64,000 bases of DNA from Trileptium ribeirensis (GCA_030248225.1 JASANE010029994.1:21263-85262); one strand, 5' to 3'; shown: positions 20,786 to 33,801, counted from the stretch's first letter. Program-made: numbers and translations. The notes: a model not told the origin generated them from the sequence alone.

Positions 20786-21226
20786 CAGAAGATTTCGTTA
20801 TTACCACTCGGGTTCACCATTGTAAGTATCAAAGTTTGCTGTTTTATCAGCGAAAATATAATCAAATAATCAAATTTTGATTGAGCTTCAGTCATTCGGC
20901 CATCGATTAATCTTCAGAAGGCTCGCCCAGTTTATCACTTTGATTCAACAGTTAAAAATCATGTATTTACAAAATAAGATCAGTATTCTGTGGTTCCTTC
21001 GTCCGGCGATCCAGCATAGATAGCGGGATGACAGCGTAACGCTCAATGATGAAGTGAACCGTGGCTGACGAATGGAATTACGAACTGAACTCACAAATGA
21101 AAGATCATCAGTTTATATATTGTCGGAGACTCGTCCAGATCTGATGCAAATCAGATGTAAAACGTATGCAAATCAGTTGTAACACGTATGCTAATATCTC
21201 GCCATTGTTTACGCGACGTGTTCGCA
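20786..21226 (-). other. Non-coding spacer inside the giant element
   Basis: It holds only short frames, no RNA gene and no domain. The phrase GCAAATCAG(T/A)TGTAA repeats near 21145-21185. Confidence 0.4.
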
Positions 21227-22222
21227 TTACAGTAGTAAGATAGTGCACACTTTCCACATACCTGTAAGATGTCCAGGGCCGTTGTTGAGGCCAAATGGGG
21301 AGAGTTGGGTTACTTCTCCTGCAATGTCTGGTTCGCCTTCAGTGTTCGCAACTTCCCCGTTAGTTTTGCTTGTGGCTTCCACGTCTAATTGTTCGTGATT
21401 TACTCCAGTCATTTCTTTTCGTTCAGCGAGATCCTCCTGAGAGTCAGCTTCGGAGGATTCCTCGGAGGGGTTCAAGCATTCGGCCATCGCTAGAGCCAAC
21501 TGCTCGTCCAAGTCTTGAGCGGAAATACTGATGGTATTGCACTGGAGCATGCACGGCCCCGAGATTAGATAGTCTACCTCTACGAGTTCGCCGATCGTCA
21601 TGCCACATTCAATTTGGAGCAGGTTAACGCTAGCAGGGCGTCTCAGGAGCCTTAGGCGCGCACACAACGGCACCAATCGATCCCTTCTATGGGATTCGTC
21701 GACAAATTCCATGCTACTCATCGCGTGCTGCACAAAAGTAGTTATTAGGACTCCCTCGCTACCCTGATTTCTATAGATAAATTAGATCAGCTGGGTCGCT
21801 TCACACAGCATATCGTGCACGTCAATATTAGCAGCGCGAGAGAGGCGCAGCATTCGGGGCGTCTGAATGCCGACATAGTATCGCCAATTAGGTATTATGT
21901 ACCCATCAATACGGATAGATGAGCAAGCGGTACATAAAGTACCCTAGTAATTCCATTTTCCGCGGTGGCCGATAAAATAACAGTAGGGACTAACGCTCGA
22001 TGTTTGTCGGACATGAATTCTCTTACACTCGCGACACACCGCGTGCATACTCAGCTTCGCCTCAGATTCCTTCTCCATGACCTGCTGGAGCGTGTGGCCA
22101 TTCACGCATTGGCCCACCAGTTCCATGAAAAGTTCCGACGAGGCAAGAGCTACTGGATCGAGGTATAATCCAGTTACGCGGTGATCGATGGGATAGGCCA
22201 TACCTAGAATGCTGCTTAGCAT
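21227..22222 (-). pseudogene. Unknown element protein, one frame with two stops
   Basis: The frames 22222-21944 and 21733-21227 are in the same register and the interval between them is also open except for stop codons near 21944 and 21787. The N-terminal part has a CRECKRIH cysteine pair. The C-terminal part is acidic (ESSEADSQEDLAERKE and further E/D runs). I do not recognise a domain. Its place before the second gag would suit a leader or accessory protein. Confidence 0.45.
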
Positions 22223-25043
22223 AGCGGAATCTCATTGAAGAGCCGCATCGGTACTACCCTCAAAGCGCACATCAAAAAGTCTGCTCAAGTTATTTAGTTG
22301 TTCCATGGCTAGTACAACTCTCCGATAGAAAATAGCCTGGTGGTTGTAACACCGCGGATTATCCGAAGTCAGCGTTGATTTCGCTTGCTCTGAAATTAAT
22401 TGGAATAAAGCATTCCTCTACACAAGGGGTCGAGTTCTCCACCAGCTCAATACGAGGATAGCGGTAACTTGAGGTCTCGGCATGATCAGTAGAAATGGCA
22501 AACGACGTGTCCTGTCCCAACAGTCGATTTCGTTCGTTCGCTGTTAATAGGCGCATGTGTCCAAGTTTAATCGGAATATCGTTAGTAAGGTAAAGTCTAT
22601 ACGTGTCCAGCAGCTTCTTGTCCAAGCGGCGAAATCATTCGTCATTAGGGTCCAGCACAAAGTTGAACAGGTTTCCTCGTCCCATACACGGTTCCGTCTG
22701 TTCTCTAATCGTCCTTATAGATTCCTTGTTTTACCCGGGGACATACGTAGTCTCTCTTTGACGGACTCATCCTCTGCTGTCCCAGGTTTTACTACCGGGT
22801 TGCCCGAATTATTCGAGGGCGTACAAGGCACCTCTTCGACGGGTCACAAAATGTTACTTAAAATACTGAACAAAGTGTCGGCGGAATCACCTAAATTACC
22901 CAGGCGCTTACGCGGCGACCTTTCGATAAGATCATCCCAGGTACTGCTATTACTACACAGGAGAACCAGGTTCAACTCATTCAGTTCTCTTGGCTCACTA
23001 ACATCACTACTCTCCTCAGTACCGTCACTGGATCCATCCTCACTGATGGTACCATCGTCGTCCTCAGAGTGGATAGACGATTGACTCGTTCGCAAGCTCA
23101 AATCAATGCCATCGTCTGATGTGCTCGTGTTAGCTCATTGTTTCGGCGCGTTTCCCACACCCCTGCACGGTGCAACTCGCTTGCATTGGGGTGGGTTCAC
23201 GTATATACCAATCAGCATTAGAATCTTCCCACGTAGCCCAGAACTATTCATCGCTCGATAGTTGCTCCTCGTCGAGTTCACCTTCAATATCCTCATTCAA
23301 GCTATCGGCCAGGTTGTTCTCTGGCGCGCTCACCACGTCGTACCTACGCACATTTCCCAGTGCTATATCACTCCTACCATCATCTGATAGGGCGCCCTGA
23401 CTTATATAACACTCATTCGCATCGCCTGTACAGTTCGCATCGCTCGCATCGGATCCGTTATGTTCACATAGGAGTTCAACCGACTCCCTCAATTCACTGC
23501 CTTTTGATCAACAACATCATCACTTACATCCTGTTCATCACGCAAGTTATTGAAAGAACTTAGCTTGGTATTGGGAACGTCACTGCACGCTTCAGCATCG
23601 GTGGGCATAACGGGATCCTCAATGTGATGGACGGTCTTCGTTTGCCACCCCGCCATCAACATTCCGTATCTGGGCAGACCCCGGGCAATCATTTCGGCCC
23701 CAACGATCATACCCGCTTCCTCGGTGTCAACGGTCGCGAATCGTTTACTACCTCCACAATGATACGTGTGACAACCGCGGCCCGGTCAGCATCAAGGGAG
23801 GACCCAATGACCATGGAACCCCTTGTCAATGCGGTCGGCAAAGTCACCTCAAGTCCATCAATATTATTATTCGCTGGTACAAAATAACATTCAATTACAT
23901 CAACTTCACTTTCATTACCATCTTCCAACAATTCACTAAGGCTACAAGCGCGTCCTAACTTAGGCAATTCAACAGATTCATACGACACACAATTCTCACA
24001 CGCATGCAAGGGACGACCCCCGCTGCGGTCCGACCCACATACTACATCATACGACCTATAATTTAGAACAGGACTAGGGCTAGGCGACTCTGATGAGGCC
24101 TCTACATCGTCTAACCTAACCTCCCTCATCCCTGGTCATTCACCGACCTCCAAAAAATCCATGGGTGCCTCACACGGCAACCCGAATAAATTCACGTTTT
24201 CCCGAGCCATATCAACATTATCGGCTTCCCTACCGGAATAATCAACATCATCACTCCCCACACACACTCTCGGATGGCCAGCTTCAGAGGAGGAAAATAA
24301 TAACAATGGCTCAATTACAACATCATCCTCATTCACATTCTCTCCGGTCATCTCCAAAGAGCTGGGGGTCCGGAATTCCCTCTTGAGGTGACTCCCTGTG
24401 GTCTACCGGCATCAAAAATAACACTTCCCTTTCCATTACTTAACCTATAATTTTCAACATAATCATCTTCCATTACCTCATAAATCCTTACACTATCATC
24501 ATTATCATCCAAAGCCGTTAAGGTTCGTATGTTCGCGTCGGGTCCACGCCGGACCCACTGGTTCGATAAGTTAACCATACACTCGCCTCGCTGTTCGATC
24601 GCAGATATATATACAAACTGATCGACACCCGCGCTAGGTGCGTCCGCGCTCAACATATACAATCCCTCTCCCTCATAATCATCTTTTTGGTATTTTGGAA
24701 TTTCGGTGCTACGTACAAGGTTAACAAGTTCGTCCAGGTATCGTTCATCGTCCTCGATCGTTGGACTTAACTTCATGACTTCGGGACCGTCGATTGGCAG
24801 GACCGATCCAGGGCTCCGTGGGAGACGCGCGGCATCAACCCACGGAGGTTCCGTGATCACGTTCAAATGCCTCTCGACGAACCCCTCCATCGCTTCGAGA
24901 GAGTCCATTTCATCGTGCCGGTTGATCAGATATCCGTCATCATCGTACTGTGGTTCATTCGTGGTTGCTATAGCGTTAACACGTCCAGTCGGTATGCTGT
25001 AGTCTAGTTTGCCATGGATCATGCCGAGTTCGCGACTAAGCAC
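22223..25043 (-). pseudogene. Long acidic coding region of unknown function, broken by frameshifts
   Basis: Consecutive minus-strand open frames (25043-24348, 24357-23707 with a TGA at 24136-24138, 23710-23489, 23492-23244, 23101-22844, 22625-22359) overlap or abut end to end with changing register. Composition is steadily acidic with many D/E/S runs, for example DDDGYLINRHDEMDSLE near 24950 and IEDDERYLDELV near 24750, so the strand assignment looks right. I recognise no domain. It follows the first gag and may be a large extra gag- or env-type protein specific to this element. Confidence 0.45.
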
Positions 25044-25368
25044 CTCTAAGCGATGGGTAGTGGCTGGGCTAGGCTCACGATTCCCTTTATTTTGTGAAGC
25101 ATTACAATTTAATTGGTATCGGCGGCGTTCTACAGCGCCACCATTTCTATTTTCACCGTCTCCGGCATAGGAGCGGTTAGGCTGTTGGTGCCATTAGGTC
25201 CCATACTTCGGTCAAGTGGAGGTCGTTCATTCAGGGCCCTCTGATACCAATTGGCCTGTCCAGGCCGATTGTTATATATTGCGGGTGTTCGGTTAGCTGT
25301 ATAGTCTCCATTTCCGCGAATATGATATTGGCAAAACCCGGCGGTGGGCGGTTAGACTGATATCCAGG

Positions 25369-26180
25369 CTAGTTCGGGTTCGGGCGATTCTCGCCATTAT
25401 TCTTTCCTGGATTATTTCGATACCCAGCTCCGGTCTCAAATCGACGAGGAGTAGGCGGTGGAGGACCTCCACGGCCCGTAGCGTAGCTATCATTTCGTGG
25501 GTAGGCTGCTCCGTAGTTACTCGGTTGGTACTGTCCTGGATCTCGGCGTATTGCGCTAGAAACATAAACTGACACTGGCTCAGCGTTGCGCGGTGCAATG
25601 TTAGCGGTTGGTGGATAGCGTGCGGGATGCGGGCAATCGCGCATAACATGCCCTGGCTCCCCGGAACGATAGCAAGTAATCTGCGGCGGCAGCGCGCGTG
25701 GCGGCGGTGCGGCGGCCACAGCGGATACGAACGGCTACGCGAGTGCGTTTAGCTGGTGCGTATTTTCAACCCGCTTATCAATTACGTCCAGCAGCCGACT
25801 AATCGTATCACTATTACTATTATTCGCCTTGCCATGTTCCTCTATCATGGTCTGCAGTTGTGTAATCAGACATTCGCCTTCTTCCTCAAGCAAAGAATTT
25901 ACTGCCTTGGTGCGAGATTTACTGGTAACCGATGCGTCCCGGTCGGGACAGGCAGCACTAGCATCCTCGTACCGCTTAGCAACACCCATAATATCGCGAA
26001 ACGTCTCATACTCGTGGATCTGGTTAAGGACTTGCCTGCGCACCTCGGGTCGTAAACCCCTCTGGAAAAACATACGAAGTATGGTGTCCCTTTGCTCATC
26101 CTCCATATCGGGGAAGGCACGATCACACAACTTCTGCAGTTCTAAGGCATACATTGCGACCGGAGTTAATAAATCAAATC
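25369..26180 (-). pseudogene. Gag fragment: capsid C-terminal part and degenerate zinc knuckle
   Basis: One frame runs from the ATG at 26154 to 25369 with a TAG at 25735-25737. The first part has the retrotransposon gag signature LQKLCDRAFPDM, then FFQRGLRPEVRRQVL. After the stop comes a CCHC-like knuckle CYRSGEPGHVMRDC whose second Cys is Ser, then an R/G/P-rich nucleocapsid tail. Open codons continue upstream of the ATG to about 26180, next to a TAG that could be a 3' splice site. The N-terminal half of a normal gag is not found. Confidence 0.72.
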
Positions 26181-27343
26181 GCGCGAACTAGTTACAAGTA
26201 AGAAAACTCAACGGCCATGGCCAGCGTCACTAAACTTGACCAAGCAAACACGTTGGCGTGAGTATAAACCTATAGTGTCAAAATAACAACTTTAGGCAAC
26301 CCGATAAGCAGAAGTGTAATACCATAAGAATAGTCGAGCAACAACTAAATAAAAGAAGTCTGTTAGAAAAGCAGTAAAATAGCAAAGCAAAAAAATATGC
26401 AACAAAGTTATATTTACAGCGTCCAAACAGCAATATTCGGATCTTCAACGCGAATGGCCAGCAGGCAGCGATCGTTCCAACACCGTAATACCGTAGAGTC
26501 CAGTCACTTGCGATTTGGTTGAACGGCCGGCGGCAATCCACTGGGCGGCGAAGACAACAATTGCCGTTTACGTTAATGCTAGCGTTAGGTAGCAGTCCGG
26601 TTGTCGAGTTAACAGCGTTATCGCGGGCAGGCCAAAACTACGGACCAGTAATTATATCCAGTACGCCTCGGCGACGACGAGTTAGTTAAGGCTATTACCG
26701 ATTGAAGAGCAGCGTTGATTAGTTCACACCAGTTCGACGAAGAGTTATTAGGTCGAGTACAATATGCTGTTCCAGCCGGAGAGGAAAACGGACGAAGTAG
26801 TCGACATGTAGGTACCGTACGAAATAAGACGTTGAAATTGCGCGGAATACCTTCGACAATTACAATACCAGCGAATATATATCAAGACTAGTTATCAAGT
26901 TAGTTTATTAGTAGTAAGCTCAACAGAATCACGTTAGCTTTCTGAAAAAGTGCCCGCATAATCGGAGTACGAGTTACACCGTGTGCACAGAGGGACCCTC
27001 AGACCGTAACAACAGTCAATATAAGGCGACCAAAGGCTAGCGAAGCAGGACAAACTCGAGTAGGTACGATTAGAAAGCAAATAAGGGTACAAAACAATAC
27101 AGTTAGTGCAAAGGCAAAACACACATGAATACCTGCTCACGCATAAGGTCTGCTATCCACTTGAATGAGGTCCTGATGCATCCGTGCCGCGAGAGGTCCG
27201 CAAATATGCAGGATGGGCACCTACGCGCAATCGGGATGTCGAAACCCCGAAATTCCTACAAGTGGGTGTAATCGTGGCGCCCATCCCCTAAAACAAACTA
27301 GGCCTGGCAAACGCCGAATCGCTCACGGCGTGGCCCCCAACGA
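26181..27343 (-). other. 5' leader of the giant element
   Basis: There is no recognisable coding content. On the minus strand, five bases after the 5' LTR, TGGGGGCC begins at 27339 and would be the start of a primer-binding site by position. The following bases (ACGCCGTGAG) do not match a tRNA T-arm that I know, so the primer is not identified. A small inverted repeat CGCCG/CGGCG flanks this site (27312-27316 and 27326-27330). Confidence 0.4.
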
Positions 27344-28119
27344 TGTAATAACGGGGCGCAGATGCATGGCGCAACTTCCTAACACCATGCCCATACGACC
27401 TCAGCTATCGTAACCTCAAGGGCGGACCGTGAATGTTAAACATTTTAACCCTATACTTGGTCAGACCAAAGATGCTACGGAGCTTAGCAGGCCGCAGGCA
27501 CGTTTCACGGGGAGTGTTCGGACCCCGCCCCATTGGTTGCGCACGTGTCTAGTTTCTGGTATGATTTCTGAGCTCCCCCAGGGAGGCAAGCACCGACACC
27601 TGCTCACAGGTCATGGAGCTTAGCCGTTATTCCTTATCTTAGACTCATCGGAAGATGTTTAGTGCAATTTAGTTGTGTTAAACGCTGGAATAAATATGAA
27701 AATTGCCCTATAAAATTGAAACTCAAGTATTTTTGCCTAGTTAAGATCGTGATATGCTCCGTGCTAGAGCATTGTAGCCTCTGTGGCCCCCACATGGTTT
27801 CGACAAGCCTTAAGAGTTTAATGTCGCAAGGTCAACGGAGTGGCCTGCTTTTCTTAATGTATTTAATTCTGAGAACTAGTGATTGGACTAATATAACTTC
27901 TGTCTAGTTGAAGCAAAGTGTATCAGAAACTCCCTAGTGAACTTTTCGAGCTAGCGGGGAATGCGGGTTGAATTCGCTTGTCGACTCCTAAAACTTTTAT
28001 TCCTCAGTTCAAATCATCGAACAAGAATGTCAGAAGACCATGCGCACCAGTGCTTGGGACATTATCACCCACAAGCCGTGGCGGGCAGTGTCTGCTCGCC
28101 CAAGCGGACAAACCAGCAG

Positions 28120-28276
28120 ATTCCGATCGTCTCGGTATGAATTAAGACCGTACTCGGTGCCTATGATACAAAGTTATTTTACATGATCAAGGTTTATCGT
28201 TGGGACGAGTGTTTCCTATTGGCTATCGAAGCAGACTAAGCGAGTCAAGTAGGGGAAGCTTAGTAGTATCGCTTCG
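28120..28276. other. ~157-bp segment present only in the 5' LTR
   Basis: The 3' LTR passes directly from AACCAACAG to GTTCAATAGAC at 3300/3301, while the 5' LTR has about 157 bases in between. The segment has no ORF, clear terminal repeats or target duplication. It is either an insertion here or a deletion in the other copy. Confidence 0.6.
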
Positions 28277-31200
28277 GTTCAATAGACTATGGGGCACAGG
28301 GCGTTGAGAAAAAGCAAAACAGGGTCGGAGCGTGCAGATATCTGCCGGTTCGCGGACTAGGGGCGGTTATCCCTGCTTCGGCTCAATGTTAGCGAATCTT
28401 CAACTATGGGACGCGAAAAGCAGGGACTCTAGGATGCTTCGAAAAGTGCTCCTTAGCGCGTGCCACCTTAAACGACGATCTTTTACGCGCAGTGACGGAC
28501 ATTAGGCGGGTTAAGCGAAAGAACGCCGACAGGGCTTGACTGTGCGAGCTCTACTGTGGCAACACCAAAACACGGTCTGGATGGTGCTCAAGAAAATATC
28601 GGCGATATGACTCTCCCGGGGGTGTGGATTAACTTGTCCTAGCGATTCGTTTGCTGTAACGGCTACCCGTTGATTAAATTCATCGTCTCGGGTGGCTTTG
28701 CCTACCAAACAGTACGACTGACCGAAAACGGGGGAACAAGAGAAGAGGGGGTGGAATAATTCATCAGATTCTGAACGGTGGGGGTGGTCGTAGCGTGAAA
28801 ATAGCACGATGCGAACTCTTAGATAATTTCTGGGCCGCCCCCAGGGGCGAGCCTGGTTAATTAAATTTACTTCGATTCCGCGGCCTCTTTCATAGGAGGC
28901 ATGGTGAGGGCGCGACACACGGGCAGTATGCGCCCTGCCGGTTGGTTACCCGATCTTATTTCCTACCCTTGGGGTAGTTCTAAGCAACGGGGTAGAGGGC
29001 GGTCGGCCCTCGACGCGTCTGCGTCTTTTCTTTTCTCGTTGGTTGCCTTTGTTTTGACTCTCCCTAACACTCACCCTATTGCCTTAATGCACTGCAGTAT
29101 TGCAGTGTCCCGACTGGACTATTGTGCAGTCGAGTTATCATCGACTTAATAGTCGATGTTTCTATATTCCTATGGCTGAATGGTTAGAACTGAGGATTCT
29201 GCAGCGGGACTGCAGCGGGACTGCAGCGGATTCTGCAACGAATCTGCTAAAGGGCAAAAAGGAAAAAGCAAACAGAAATGAAAAATAGAGCATGGTCATA
29301 CGTTTAAATCAGGCTAAACTCAGCGATCAACTAGCTTCAAAGAAAAATCGGGATTTTGCAATCGTCGACTTGGGCCGAAATGGCCTGGGCGAGGCAATTT
29401 CTTTTCTTTATTAGGATGGGGAATAAATTTTTGGAGGCGGGAACACGAGGTGCTTCTCCGCAAGGGCACTGACTGAATACGACGATAGGGCCTGCCATCG
29501 GCTTGTTGAACTATGCTCAATTTTGGACACTGGCCTCAAGAGAAGACCACGTCACTATGCTATAGTCAACACTCGTAAACTAGATTGTTTTAGCTGAGTA
29601 GTTTCGGGGGTGGGGGTGTGGTGTTTTAATTACAAGCTATTTGCACGCAGCACCAAATAGGTCTCGTGGAATTTTTGGATGGCTGGGGGCATCACCCCGC
29701 CGGCCGTTTATCAGGTTCTTTCGGAGTGGGTAGGGGTGGTCGTTGAACATTGCTTCGGTCAGCCGTTCGAGAGAATATCTGGTTTGATTAATCTGTCCAC
29801 TACGTTTGCAAGATACCGGCGTCCTAACTCTGTAGTTATCTATTTTATAAATGAACACCAAATCGCTATGAACTAATGGGTCCGCTAGTTGTACCGAGAC
29901 TAGCTAGGTAAAGCAACTCCTCATGAGCAGCAAACGCCTTCATCTCAAGCTAGGATACTTAGAATTTGTTCAATCTTTTGTATTCCCAATTTTTCTTAAC
30001 TCAGTAGAATAAAGGAAATTTTAGGGGCTTCCTAAAACCCAACTGTGGCTAGTCCTCCGTTACTAAGCTTCACTTCTGTCCGAGCTCAAACACGGCATGA
30101 GCTTCTAACGGTCCACTCAGCTGTAAATTTGTAAACCATGAACGCAAAAGTAAAACAAGTCCCTACTGGTTCAGCTTCTAAGCTTTAGAAAATTTTACCG
30201 TGATCTGCTCAGCAAAATTCGATGATCCTACCTCAAGAACTGCAAGTCATGTAAAGCATGGACGACTAGAACGTCCGTTTTGAGTTGTCCTATCTAAGAC
30301 CGCAGGGAATCAGAAAGACTTCGACTTCGGTTCCTACCATTCGCCATCATCTTTCGCAACGGTCCGCAAAGCCTAAAACGGAACTCGACCTACGGAGGTT
30401 TGTCAAAGAGTGTGAAACAGAAACGTAGCCATTCAGGGGAAGGAATGTGGGACCGTAATCGATTGATGTCAAGTGACACTACGAGGCATGGGGCAGTGCT
30501 ATTATTGATCAAACTTTCAAAGGAATGGTCTGTCAGTGTTACATCTGGGGAAAATAAACCCCTATATTCCAGGCTATCCGGCTCAACTTCACTTACGAAC
30601 TTCGGTCCGGGGCGGCGAGAACCATGCCCCTTCGCGAGACAAAGGATGTCTACGCGGTCCTCCGAACGTCGACTACAATCCAAACGCCAAACCAATCAAC
30701 ACGAGAGAGAAAGCAAAATAAATTGAAAATACACGAAAGAACTGCGCGTCGGAGCCGGTCAGTAAAGTCGCACGAACTCTGCGCTGCAGAAATCAGACTG
30801 ATTCGAAGAGTCGACGCGTTGGTCCTAAGCTCGAAGTTTTCGCCTATGTGGTGGGATGGCGATTTTGTCGCCATTCAATCGTTGACGATTTCTTGACGCC
30901 CACTTTTTTGAGCTTCTTCTTCGGCGTCCAATCGGGGACACTTCCGGAAATTCAAATCCGACAGCTACCGTAAGCCGTAGCTTCAATCGAACTTTCTGTC
31001 ATCAAACTTGAACCTTCCGAGTGCTCGGAGGTCAGCCATCTGCGATTTCAGCCCACGTTTTTTCCATGAAACGTGAGCTCTTAAGCCTTAACATCCCGCA
31101 ATTAGTGCCGGATGTGCGTTGAAATTCGAGTCCAACGCATTTCTATTTGAACGATTTCCTGTCCCAGATTTATTGGGTCAACATTGTCGACTTCCGGGAC

Positions 31201-33351
31201 ACTTGATCTGCAACAAATTTAAAATTTATTTGCTCTTTTTTTTCTTTGTTCGGGCCGTCAACTCATCGTCCTATGCATCGACCAGCAATCGGATGAAGTC
31301 CCAATTGTTTGTTCGCCCCATCTGCTGTATCGTCTTTGTGGTCCTGACTTGCCGCCCATCCGATTAAGCTAGCAGCAGCATGGAGAATGACTCGTCTACT
31401 TGAAGGTCAACACAGAACTCCGAGCGAAATCGCATCTTTTCGCGATTTCTAGTTGATCTTTACGGGACGCAGGGGGGAAGGGCGACGACGGGGATGCGCC
31501 CGTCTGAGGGCTGGGGTGCGGTATCCTCCCAGGTTCCCCTTAACAGACCATGTCCCTATTCCGGGACCCCAGAAGCCCACGGGAAGTCCCTAAACACACC
31601 CCCTTCCTTTCCGAACGTCCATGTCCAGTCCGTCCGTAAAACTAATAATTTTAACGAGTCTTAGTACGTGGTGTCCTCGTCCGTCCGTTTTTATGTCCTT
31701 ATATACGTATGTACATATATCTATTATACACATACATATACACATATACTACACACAATACACACGAGACACACAGGCGGCCCGAGCGACAGGAAGGTCG
31801 CTCGAGTACACACACAACACACACAACACAACAACAACAACAACAACGACAACGACCGACCAACGAAGTCGGTTAGAGAAAGCGGCGAAAGAAAACAACG
31901 AAAAAGGACAGCGAGGTCACGGCGAGAGCGAGACGGGAAATGTGCGGGCAGTGGGACAAGAGAACCCCGGGGGATTTTCGAGGGGCTGGGGTGAGATTCG
32001 GTCCCACGACGAAAAATGGGGCCGATTGATACCAAACACGAGGGGGTGGACGTAATATCGGGTCGGGGCCCGTATCTAGGTTGAGAAATATATAAGTATG
32101 GGGAGCTTTAGCGGCTATCCCTCGTTAACGGTTGTGCGGAAACGCCCGCCGGGATCATTGGACTCGCCGTTCGGAGACGGTTCGAATGAGGGGTGACGCC
32201 CTGGCCCGAACGGCAGGGGTAAATAGGGTACTAAAATCATAATGATTAGGGAGAGTGACGGTGACCGTAGGGGCACTTTCGTCGGCCGTCCCACGTTAGC
32301 GGGGCGGCGGGCGGTGACCCGCCGCGTATTTTTTGCAGATGGATGTCTCGACGTGGCGAACACAATGAGGGGCGGTTCGCCCGTTTTGGAGTTAAGAGGA
32401 AAATCTCGGATTATCTGCGCCCACTAGCGGTTGGTAGCAGAAATTTGGGCACATTTGAGTGACTACAGCGGGTCAGCGGAGAATCGGGCGAAGGCCCGAC
32501 GCACATCGTTGGATCTGTATAATCACGATAAAAAAACGAGGGGTCGCATGCACCGGTTCAAAAATAGGGCGGGGCGACGAGCATGTAACAGGGTGGGGGC
32601 TTGCATCAGTTGTACGCTACAACGAGGTAATAGGAAAACGCGGCGGTTTTACCTGAAATATGCTCAGGGAGTGGCGTTCACGGTTGTGAGGAAAGGCACA
32701 GGGGCCTTGTAATCGTACGCAGTCGGCTACGAAGCATATACTAATATATATATATATATTATGTTACAAGTATATGGAAAGTAATAGTCATGTTTCTGTC
32801 TTGACAACCCAACTTAGCGTGAGTAGAGATCATCATTGTACTTTACGAGCGAGGTTCTGGCATTGTCCGGGGCGATTTGGTTTCCAACAATAGTCCTCAC
32901 AATGCTCTACCGACATGCTTCGGTTATTTACCGGATCATGGTACACTAGACGGTTACGGGCCGTCAAACTAACCAGACTTCTGTCGTCCGTTGTAGTCTC
33001 GAAAGCTACCGTACGTGTAATTTCAGCTTGTCGCGACTTGTTGTTTCCCGTGACCATTGCTTAGTATACAACTAAAACTGGGCAAATTTGATGTTTTCAA
33101 TTTCTATCTCTACAAACTTGTTAATTTGAGCGTGCAGCCAGGGCCCTCCTATTCCCGGACGGTCCTAACCGTCAAAGCCTTAACGGGTAGTGACGACTGA
33201 TTGGGTTCTGCGTGATTTCCTTTTTCTATCGGCACGGGGCTCCATGTCCAGCCTCACAAATCGGTTGAAACAGCCCAATTCTCCCTATTGCGGCCGAATC
33301 ATAAAACTGGTCCCGGTAATCAGACAGGAACTCGACAAATGAAGGCAAAAA

Positions 33352-33632
33352 GATAATCAAATTATAGCATACAGCATTATACGGCATCAAATGATAAAAA
33401 CGGATCAAATTACAGCATACCGCGCCATACGGCATTGAATGATAAAAAACGGATCAAATTATAGCATACGGCATCATACGGCATCGAATGATAATACGGA
33501 TCCAATTATAGCATACGGCATCATACGGCATCGAATGATAAAAACGGATCAAATTATAGCATACGGCATCATACGGGATCGAATGATAAAAACGGATCAA
33601 ATTATAGCATACGGCAGCAAATGATAAAAAAG
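33352..33632. repeat. Minisatellite in the 5' LTR
   Basis: This is the counterpart of the 8415-8690 array, with about six units containing AAATTATAGCATACGGCA. Unit order and sub-block content differ slightly between the LTRs, as expected for slippage after insertion. Confidence 0.85.
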
Positions 33633-33801
33633 ACAAGGTAAAACGGTGGCCTAGTTACGCAGAACAATGTTGCCGCTGGCCCACGGCACCAGACGTTGTC
33701 CTCCCTATCCCCCAAACTAGTTTCTTGGTGTTCCTGAATAATTTTGATACCGAAATCATGGAGAATACGCGTAACGGTCCGGAACGGTCCTGTTACATTT
33801 A

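Larger units (their letters stand above)
2522..33797 (-). mobile_element. Giant Gypsy-type LTR retroelement (~31.3 kb) with ~6.3-kb LTRs
   Basis: Direct repeats at 2522-8848 and 27344-33797 align almost end to end. Each begins TGTAATA and ends TGTTACA on the plus strand (TG...CA, with TGTAA/TTACA inverted ends). TTTA at 2518-2521 and TTTA at 33798-33801 form a 4-bp target-site duplication, which fits Gypsy-family integrases. All retroviral-type domains between the repeats lie on the minus strand, so 27344-33797 is the 5' LTR and 2522-8848 the 3' LTR. Internal stops, frameshifts and the loss of RT catalytic residues show it is inactive. Size and LTR length recall the giant Gypsy elements described in plants (Ogre) and planarians (Burro), but I infer no direct kinship. 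Confidence 0.88.
27344..33797 (-). repeat. 5' LTR of the giant element (6454 bp)
   Basis: This is the partner of 2522-8848. It shares the same ends, the tRNA-like segment, hairpin, simple-repeat belt and minisatellite. It carries about 157 extra bases at 28120-28276 that are absent from the 3' LTR, and an expanded GCGGGACTGCA repeat at 29209-29240. Because LTRs are identical at insertion, the scattered differences show that the insertion is not recent. Confidence 0.88.
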
